Below are positions 1 through 4,811 of a DNA stretch of 6,429 nt, piece by piece; positions within the stretch are counted from its first letter, which is position 1; every line of letters starts with the position of its first letter. Location: positions 1-6,429 of the forward strand of contig JBCDCZ010000263.1 of assembly GCA_039180865.1 (NCBI GenBank), read 5' to 3'. Origin of the DNA: JBCDCU01 sp039180865. Its GTDB lineage: Bacteria > Pseudomonadota > Alphaproteobacteria > Rhizobiales > JACESI01. The translations under genes and the position numbers were made by a program. The notes under the pieces are model-generated. The model was not told the DNA's origin. It saw only the letters and a program-made list of their open reading frames with translations, and did not search any database.

Positions 1-24
1 GGCCGCAAGCCCTGGAAGATGTGA
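1..24 (+). CDS. possible C-terminal tail of an upstream gene (partial)
   Basis: The first 24 bases read in frame 1 as GRKPWKM followed by a TGA stop, three bases before the ATG of the first methyltransferase. This would fit the end of an upstream co-transcribed gene. Seven residues are too few to identify a family, and an open frame this short can arise by chance, so this is only a pointer to what may lie outside the window. Confidence 0.22.
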   Translation, partial: GRKPWKM

Positions 25-27
25 ACC

Positions 28-1146
28 ATGCGACCGCCAGGAAAATCGGGCCTCAAGCCGTCTCGACATAGACCCAAGACACGCGAGAAGCTCGACAGCA
101 GACCGAAGAAGACCGCTGCTCCGCGTAAAACCTCGACCGACGCCCCGACGCATGGTCGTGAGCCGGAACCAGCCGCCAAAAACAGCGTGAAGCCGCAACG
201 GCGTGCTTTGTCTCCCGGACCGTCTTCGGAAATGATCGCGCCAATTATACTCACAGCATCCGAATTTTCTGATTACGAACTCATAGATTGCGGGTTCGGT
301 GAGAAACTCGAGCGGTATGGCCCGTACTTGATCGTAAGGCCCGAAGGACAGGCGTTGTTTCAACCAAGCCTCGAAATTGAGGCATGGCAGCGCGCCGATG
401 CGGTTTTCGCAGGCGTTGGAGAAGATGACGACAAGGGGCGATGGCGCTTTCAGAACCAGCTTAAAACAGCGGCCCTTGAGGACGCCTGGCCGATCAGATT
501 TCGCGATGTCAGTTTCCATGCGCGCTTCACGGCCTTTCGGCATATGGGTTTCTTTGCTGAACAGGCAGCCCATTGGGATTGGATTTCCAACCAGATCCGG
601 CTGGCGGGTCGTCCGATCAAGGTATTGAACCTGTTCGGTTATACCGGTGTCGCCAGTCTTGTCGCCGCCGCAGCCGGAGCATCTGTGACGCATGTCGATG
701 CATCGAAGAAGGCGATCGGCTGGGCACGTGAGAACCAGACCTTAAGCGGACTTGGCGATGCGCCCATTCGCTGGATCTGCGATGACGCTGCCAAATTCGT
801 CGCGCGGGAAGCACGGCGCGATAACGCCTATGACGCGATCATTATGGATCCGCCGAAATATGGAAGGGGTCCGAAAGGCGAGGTTTGGCACTATTTCGAC
901 GATTTGCCGGAATTGATGCATTTAACGCGATCGATTCTCAGTAGGACGCCTCTGTTTTTCCTTTTGTCCTCCTACGCGATTCGTGCGTCTTATCTGGCAA
1001 GTCACGAGCTTGCCCGCGATGTCTTTTCGGGTCTAGGCGGTAAGATTGAATCGGGCGAGCTTCTCATCAATCAGGCGAAGAGCGATAGATCGATCTCTAC
1101 GTCGCTTTATACGCGCTGGCACAATGGCGAGGTTCAAAACGGATGA
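28..1146 (+). CDS. class I SAM-dependent RNA methyltransferase (RlmI/RlmK-like, DPPK type)
   Basis: A 372-residue protein with a Rossmann-fold methyltransferase domain. Visible motifs are the SAM-binding motif I VLNLFGYTGVAS (199-210), an acidic strand-2 motif HVDASKK (222-228) and the catalytic motif IV DAIIMDPPKYGRG (269-281). These match the family that includes the 23S rRNA methyltransferases RlmI and RlmK, so a nucleotide in rRNA is the likely target, although the exact base cannot be read from sequence. No Cys directly follows the DPPK motif. Residues 1-68 are rich in Arg, Lys, Pro and Ser with little hydrophobic content, and look like a disordered basic tail. The conserved part seems to begin near Met69 (base 232, MIAPIILTASEF), which is an alternative start. 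The ATG at 28 has a GGAAG nine bases upstream, so I kept the longer form. Its stop overlaps the next gene in an ATGA, indicating translational coupling with a second RNA methyltransferase. Confidence 0.9.
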   Translation: MRPPGKSGLKPSRHRPKTREKLDSRPKKTAAPRKTSTDAPTHGREPEPAAKNSVKPQRRALSPGPSSEMIAPIILTASEFSDYELIDCGFGEKLERYGPYLIVRPEGQALFQPSLEIEAWQRADAVFAGVGEDDDKGRWRFQNQLKTAALEDAWPIRFRDVSFHARFTAFRHMGFFAEQAAHWDWISNQIRLAGRPIKVLNLFGYTGVASLVAAAAGASVTHVDASKKAIGWARENQTLSGLGDAPIRWICDDAAKFVAREARRDNAYDAIIMDPPKYGRGPKGEVWHYFDDLPELMHLTRSILSRTPLFFLLSSYAIRASYLASHELARDVFSGLGGKIESGELLINQAKSDRSISTSLYTRWHNGEVQNG

Positions 1147-1979
1147 AGACGCCACAGACTGCGCGCACAGGCGTCTACAAAGAGATTACCAGCGTAAGCA
1201 ATCCGGTCATCAAGGATTTGCGCGGACTTTCCATGCGCAAGAACAGGCAGGCGACAAATCGGTTTATGACAGAGGGGCTGAAACTCGTCGCTGCCGGATG
1301 CGAAGCCGGGTGGACGCTTTCGGTCTTTCTGTTCGGCGAAAAAGCCGCAAGCAACCAACTTGTTATGGATCTGGCAGCACTCACCAAATCGCGGGGCGGA
1401 ATGGTGTTGAAAGTCTCGGAACCCGTCCTCCAGAAACTCTCACGCCGCGAAAATGCACAAACCGTGATCGGTATTTTCGAACAGGCCCTGGCGCCAGCGA
1501 CCGCAATTCAGGCCAAGGCTCACTCGTTGTGGGTCGCGCTGGATGGTGTCAAGGATCCGGGAAACCTTGGAACAATTGTTCGAACCGCGGATGCAGCGGG
1601 CGCTACGGGCACTATCCTGATTGGTGAGACAACAGACCCGTTCGCACTTGAAGCGGTGCGCGCAACAATGGGCTCAATTTTCAGTCTGCCGCTGGTCCGT
1701 TTTTCTCGAACTGAATTTGCGGAATTTACGAAAAACTGGTCCGGCCTCATCGTCGGGACCCATCTTTCTGCCAATACTGACTACCGCGCTCCTGATTATG
1801 GACAACCAGCAATCCTCCTCATGGGAAATGAACAGAGCGGGCTGGACGATGATGCGGTCGCGCTTTGCACTGATCTTGTCAGAATTCCTCAACGCGGCAG
1901 GGCGGATAGTCTCAATCTTGCCATCGCAACAGGCATTATGCTTTTTGAGATGCAACGAGACGATCTGATTCTTGAATAA
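1143..1979 (+). CDS. TrmH/SpoU-family (RlmB-like) RNA 2'-O-methyltransferase
   Basis: A 278-residue SPOUT-class enzyme that should transfer a methyl group from SAM to a ribose 2'-OH in rRNA or tRNA. The N-terminal part (about 13-115) resembles the L30e-like substrate-binding domain of this family, with ITSVSNPVIKDL and FMTEGLKLVAAG visible. All three SpoU motifs of the C-terminal knotted domain are present: motif 1 DPGNLGTIVRTADAAG (138-153) with Asn141 and the catalytic Arg147, motif 2 ILLMGNEQSGL (224-234) with Glu230, and motif 3 VRIPQRGRADSLNLAIATG (246-264) with the SLN triplet. The length is normal for a two-domain TrmH-family protein. Its ATG shares bases with the upstream TGA (ATGA), so it is almost certainly co-translated with the preceding methyltransferase. 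The specific modified nucleotide is not deducible, and a gene symbol such as rlmB would be overreach. Confidence 0.93.
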   Translation: MKTPQTARTGVYKEITSVSNPVIKDLRGLSMRKNRQATNRFMTEGLKLVAAGCEAGWTLSVFLFGEKAASNQLVMDLAALTKSRGGMVLKVSEPVLQKLSRRENAQTVIGIFEQALAPATAIQAKAHSLWVALDGVKDPGNLGTIVRTADAAGATGTILIGETTDPFALEAVRATMGSIFSLPLVRFSRTEFAEFTKNWSGLIVGTHLSANTDYRAPDYGQPAILLMGNEQSGLDDDAVALCTDLVRIPQRGRADSLNLAIATGIMLFEMQRDDLILE

Positions 1980-2060
1980 GTCAACCGGTGACAAATCGAA
2001 AATTGGGCGGGGCTGATAGGGGTAGGCCGGGAAGCACCGAAAGAATTGCGAGGCAAAATC

Positions 2061-2594
2061 TTGAGTGACAACAACAAGGCGGCAGATGCCGTCGCGCTCG
2101 ATACAAATGCACGGCTTCATGTTCGGGCCGGTCTTGCCGTTGCATTCCTTACGCTCGTCCTTGATCAGGCGATCAAGAAGGCGGTTGAAGCTTATCTACC
2201 TTTCGGACAGCCGGTCGAAGTCCTTCCTTTTTTCTCGCTGCTGTACACTTTCAACACCGGGATCGCGTTTAGTTTCCTCAACACGCTCAATCCGACGACG
2301 CTGCTAGTCATTGCAGGCGTTGTGATGATGATCCTGATGTATCTGTGGTGGCATGCCCGAAGCGATGGCCTTCTGGTCTCGCTGGGATATGGAATGATTA
2401 TGGGGGGCGCATTGGGAAACATTATCGACCGCGCCCTTTATGGGCACGTCGTTGACTACGTTTTTCTCCACGCTGGTTCTTATTCATTCGCAATATTCAA
2501 CCTGGCGGACGCAGCCCTGACGGTTGGTGTCGGACTCATTTTGCTTGCGACTTTTTTCGGTCAAAGCAGCAGTCGTGCAGGTAGCCGATCCTAA
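2061..2594 (+). CDS. lspA: lipoprotein signal peptidase (signal peptidase II)
   Basis: LspA is an inner-membrane aspartyl protease that removes signal peptides from prolipoproteins after Lgt has lipidated the lipobox Cys. The two catalytic Asp motifs are intact, GNIIDRALYGHVVDYVF and FAIFNLADAALTVG, and the Asp residues of VVD and NLAD lie 18 apart as expected. Four membrane segments can be seen: near the N-terminus (AGLAVAFLTLVLDQ), then TTLLVIAGVVMMILMYLWW, LLVSLGYGMIMGGALG, and a final one running from the NLAD motif into LTVGVGLILLATFF. The start codon is a TTG in either reading. The TTG at 2061 has GAGG at 2050-2053, seven bases upstream. The TTG at 2046 would add five residues and has GGGAAG 11 bases upstream. 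I prefer 2061, giving 177 residues, slightly long for the family because of a hydrophilic N-terminal leader. The gene follows the TrmH-family gene in the same direction and is probably in its transcript. Its TAA overlaps the stop of the convergent bolA homologue. Confidence 0.93.
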   Translation: MSDNNKAADAVALDTNARLHVRAGLAVAFLTLVLDQAIKKAVEAYLPFGQPVEVLPFFSLLYTFNTGIAFSFLNTLNPTTLLVIAGVVMMILMYLWWHARSDGLLVSLGYGMIMGGALGNIIDRALYGHVVDYVFLHAGSYSFAIFNLADAALTVGVGLILLATFFGQSSSRAGSRS

Positions 2595-2854
2595 CTGGCT
2601 GCGTTCAGTTCGAGCGCAAGCGCATGGACGGGGCCGTTGAGTTCTTCAGCGAGGACTTCATTGACGGCACGGTGTTGCTGAATGCGTATCATGCCGTCGA
2701 AGTGATCGCTGGTCATGCGGATGCGGAAATGGCTTTCGCCCCCTTCGCGATGCCCCGCATGACCCGCATGCAGATGTGATTCGTCAATAATTTCAAGTGC
2801 ACTGGGGTTGAAGGCAGCCCGTAGTTTGTTTTCAATTGTTTCACTCACTGACAT
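2591..2854 (-). CDS. BolA-family protein
   Basis: An 87-residue protein with the BolA fold signature: the N-terminal helix IENKLRAAFNP (7-17), the EIIDESHLHAGHAGH loop (21-35), SHFRIRMTSDHFDG (41-54), a helix with HRAVNEVLAEEL (61-72) and the invariant C-terminal His in VHALAL (His77). BolA proteins pair with monothiol glutaredoxins and, through His residues in the loop and C-terminus, co-ordinate [2Fe-2S] clusters, acting in iron-sulphur trafficking and iron sensing; some also affect cell shape under stress. The loop here is His-rich (27, 29, 32, 35) and has no Cys. The ATG is preceded by AGGAG at 2861-2865 (minus strand) with six bases between, a strong ribosome-binding site. The gene is convergent with lspA, with stops interlocked at 2591-2594, and divergent from the J-domain gene. 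Which BolA subfamily it belongs to is not settled here. Confidence 0.93.
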   Translation of the reverse strand: MSVSETIENKLRAAFNPSALEIIDESHLHAGHAGHREGGESHFRIRMTSDHFDGMIRIQQHRAVNEVLAEELNGPVHALALELNAAS

Positions 2855-3019
2855 TTTGCACTCCTATCCACATTCTTCTTTCTGGTGGGGTGATTTTTTA
2901 AATCTAAGTCCGATATAACTATGCGTCGAGTTGTTCCGAACTGGTCTTTAGACGCGGACGGTAGGCGTGTCGACTGAGCACACCGGATTTTCCATCGCCT
3001 CATGGGGTTTTGAAACGCA
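2855..3019. promoter_or_regulatory. divergent intergenic region, bolA homologue / J-domain gene
   Basis: This 165-bp stretch separates two divergent genes and must hold the promoter of each. On the minus strand, a TATATC (2912-2917) lies 17 bases from a TTCGGA (2935-2940), a poor sigma-70-like pair that could serve the bolA homologue. I see no convincing -35/-10 pair for the J-domain gene. Apart from the AT-rich patch 2893-2920 there is no clear operator, long inverted repeat or leader ORF. The role follows from gene layout rather than from recognisable promoter elements. Confidence 0.4.
2861..2865 (-). promoter_or_regulatory. ribosome-binding site of the bolA homologue
   Basis: AGGAG on the minus strand, six bases before the ATG at 2854. 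It is a near-consensus Shine-Dalgarno and fixes the bolA start. Confidence 0.75.
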
Positions 3020-3655
3020 ATGCCGTCACGGTCCTCTATTTTCGATTCAATCCGCGTCAAACCCAAAAAGGAAGAAGCGGCGAAAAAGGACGAGCGCGTT
3101 TGTGATTGGGAAGGGTGCAATAAAAAAGGGCTCCATAAAGCGCCAAAGGGTCGGGATCGAGAAGGCGAGTTTTATTATTTCTGCGCGGAACATGTGCGCG
3201 AATATAATAAGAATTACAACTACTTCTCTGGCATGGACGACGACACGATTGCGTCCTATCAAAAAGAATCCTCAATCGGAAACCGACCGACCTGGGAGAT
3301 GGGTGTCAACTCCTGGGGAAAGCACGCGAGAGGTCCTGGAAACGGGCGCCCTCCGCCAGGTGTGAAGCCATGGTTGCATAGGGCGCGCGATCCGCACGGC
3401 TTTTATGGGTCTCCGGGGAAGCCTCAGGATGGCGCAGCCTCAGGCAAGCGTAAGGTAAAACGCCTTGAGAAACAGTATCTTGACAAGCTCGGTCTGTCTG
3501 CCGAGGCGACGCCTCGTGAGATAAAGTCGAAATACAAACAGCTTGTTAAAATGCACCACCCTGATGCAAATGGTGGTGATCGTTCATCGGAGGACCGGTT
3601 ACGCGAAATCATCCAAGCGTACAATTTTTTGAAATCCGCTGGCTTTACCGATTAA
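3020..3655 (+). CDS. DnaJ-domain protein with N-terminal Cys/His cluster
   Basis: A 211-residue protein whose J domain is at the C-terminus (about 153-208) instead of the N-terminus. It carries YLDKLGLSAEATPREIKSKY, the HPD tripeptide that stimulates DnaK ATPase (180-182) and the final helix LREIIQAYNFLKSAGF. It lacks the G/F region, the CxxCxGxG zinc repeats and the substrate-binding C-terminal domains of true DnaJ, so it is a class III-type J protein. The N-terminal part holds a possible metal site: Cys28-x4-Cys33, His39, Cys55-x2-His58. The middle (100-150) is Gly, Pro, Arg and Lys rich and probably a flexible linker. It is presumably a cytosolic co-chaperone that delivers a specific client to DnaK; the client is unknown. 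It lies between the divergent bolA homologue and cobS, an arrangement I recall from related Hyphomicrobiales, but a functional link is inference. The ribosome-binding site is weak (GGGG 12 bases upstream). Confidence 0.9.
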   Translation: MPSRSSIFDSIRVKPKKEEAAKKDERVCDWEGCNKKGLHKAPKGRDREGEFYYFCAEHVREYNKNYNYFSGMDDDTIASYQKESSIGNRPTWEMGVNSWGKHARGPGNGRPPPGVKPWLHRARDPHGFYGSPGKPQDGAASGKRKVKRLEKQYLDKLGLSAEATPREIKSKYKQLVKMHHPDANGGDRSSEDRLREIIQAYNFLKSAGFTD

Positions 3656-3664
3656 GGCGGGATA

Positions 3665-3695
3665 GAACCGAGCGTCACGCGGTTCGGCGGTTTTT
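3665..3695 (+). terminator. possible weak intrinsic terminator after the J-domain gene
   Basis: GAACCG (3665-3670) can pair with CGGTTC (3680-3685) across a nine-base loop, and five T residues follow at 3691-3695 after GGCGG. The stem is short and the T run does not directly abut it, so termination would be inefficient. A competing pairing of GGTTC (3681-3685) with GAACC (3696-3700) is also possible. It could separate the J-domain gene from cobST or act as a partial attenuator. Confidence 0.3.
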
Positions 3696-3707
3696 GAACC
3701 ATCGGAA

Positions 3708-3726
3708 GCCCGCTCCATGGACGGGC
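3708..3726. repeat. short inverted repeat in the cobS leader
   Basis: GCCCGCTCCATGGACGGGC has five-base arms GCCCG and CGGGC flanking a C plus the perfect palindrome TCCATGGA. It can form a small stem-loop in the RNA or be a dyad-symmetric protein site. It lies 90 bases before the preferred cobS start. I do not recognise it as a known operator. Confidence 0.4.
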
Positions 3727-3805
3727 ACCCTGCACCGCCTATATGCCAATTTTGATGAAAACGGATGGCCTGGGCCGAAATCTCTTCGGTTGCAGCCTTT
3801 CCAAC

Positions 3806-3809
3806 GGAG
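3806..3809 (+). promoter_or_regulatory. ribosome-binding site supporting the GTG start of cobS
   Basis: GGAG lies six bases before GTG 3816. The upstream ATG at 3765 has only GATGAAAACGG before it, so this site decides the start in favour of GTG. Confidence 0.55.
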
Positions 3810-3815
3810 TTTGAT

Positions 3816-4802
3816 GTGAACCACGTTCTCCCCCATGACACAGCTCTGCCCGATACGGAAGTCTCCGTCAGCGATCTCTTCGGTATCGAAACCAATATGG
3901 TCGTGCCTGCATACAGCGAAGCAAACGAACACGTGCCGGAGCTCGACCCTGATTATCTGTTTGACCGCCAGACAACACTGGCCATTCTGGCGGGCTTTGC
4001 GTTTAACCGCCGTGTGATGATTTCCGGATATCATGGGACCGGCAAGTCAACTCATATCGAACAGGCTGCGGCGCGCCTCAACTGGCCGCTGGTCCGCGTC
4101 AATCTCGACAGCCATATCAGCCGGATCGATCTCATTGGCAAAGACGCGATTGTGCTGAAGGACGGACGTCAGGTGACAGAGTTTCGAGATGGCATTCTGC
4201 CTTGGGCTCTGCAATCAAACACCGCGATTGTGTTCGATGAATATGATGCCGGGCGTCCGGACGTTATGTTCGTCATCCAGCGAGTTCTTGAGCGCCACGG
4301 TAATCTTACACTTCTCGACCAGAGCCGCGTGATCAAACCGCATCCGGCGTTCCGGATCTTTGCAACCGCAAATACGATTGGTCTTGGTGACACATCGGGC
4401 CTTTATCACGGTACGCAACAACTGAATCAGGGTCAGATGGACCGTTGGTCAATTGTGACAACCTTGAACTATTTGCCGCACGACAAAGAGGTCGACATCA
4501 TCCAGGCTAAAGCGCCAAAGTACGCCTCACCGGAGGAGCGGTCGACGGTCTCCCGCATGGTGCGTGTTGCTGAGCTCACCCGTAGCGCCTTTATGAATGG
4601 TGACATTTCAACCGTGATGAGCCCGCGGACGGTTTTGACCTGGGCGGAAAATGCAGAGATTTTCAGTGATCTCGGGTTTGCGTTTCAGATCACGTTCCTG
4701 AATAAATGCGACGAGCTTGAAAGGCCTCAGATTGCAGAATTCTATCAACGGTCGTTCGGCGAGGAATTGCCGGAATCTGCAGCAAATCTCGTATTGAGTT
4801 GA
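3816..4802 (+). CDS. cobS: cobaltochelatase subunit CobS (AAA+ ATPase)
   Basis: CobS is the AAA+ ATPase of the aerobic cobaltochelatase. With CobT it forms a chaperone-like complex that drives CobN to insert cobalt into hydrogenobyrinic acid a,c-diamide in the cytoplasm. Counting from the GTG start (328 residues), visible motifs are Walker A GYHGTGKST (71-79), Walker B AIVFDEYDAG (137-146), sensor-1 IFATANT with Asn186, an arginine-finger candidate in QMDRWS (Arg210) and SPRT (269-272). The stretches VRVNLDSHISRIDLIGKDAIVLKDG and DQSRVIKPHPAFRIFATANT are highly typical of CobS. I chose GTG 3816 because GGAG (3806-3809) stands six bases upstream and the length fits the family (about 330). An in-frame ATG at 3765 would add 17 residues but has no good ribosome-binding site. 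It precedes cobT by nine bases, so the two are surely co-transcribed. Confidence 0.95.
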   Translation: MNHVLPHDTALPDTEVSVSDLFGIETNMVVPAYSEANEHVPELDPDYLFDRQTTLAILAGFAFNRRVMISGYHGTGKSTHIEQAAARLNWPLVRVNLDSHISRIDLIGKDAIVLKDGRQVTEFRDGILPWALQSNTAIVFDEYDAGRPDVMFVIQRVLERHGNLTLLDQSRVIKPHPAFRIFATANTIGLGDTSGLYHGTQQLNQGQMDRWSIVTTLNYLPHDKEVDIIQAKAPKYASPEERSTVSRMVRVAELTRSAFMNGDISTVMSPRTVLTWAENAEIFSDLGFAFQITFLNKCDELERPQIAEFYQRSFGEELPESAANLVLS

Positions 4803-4811
4803 TCCTACTTC

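Noticed and set aside
1046..1627. 193-codon plus-strand frame overlapping both methyltransferases
   Set aside because: It is out of frame with two well-supported genes; its Arg- and Gly-rich translation lacks motifs.
1980..2060. Possible terminator or separate promoter between the TrmH-family gene and lspA
   Set aside because: The gap is G-rich but I see no stable hairpin with a T run and no convincing -35/-10 pair, so read-through from the upstream gene is the simpler view.
1674..2120. 148-codon minus-strand frame across the end of the TrmH-family gene and the gap before lspA
   Set aside because: It overlaps SpoU motifs 2 and 3 on the other strand and has no domain signature, so it is a shadow frame.
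2967..3365. 132-codon plus-strand frame over the J-domain gene start
   Set aside because: It overlaps the Cys/His region of the J-domain protein in another frame, and its translation looks random and basic.
3656..3815. Cobalamin riboswitch ahead of cobS
   Set aside because: I looked for a B12-box-like conserved core and found none, and the 160-bp spacer is short for a full cobalamin riboswitch plus expression platform.
3675..4034. 119-codon minus-strand frame spanning the cobS leader and 5' end
   Set aside because: It is mostly antisense to conserved CobS sequence, has no evident ribosome-binding site and no recognisable motif.
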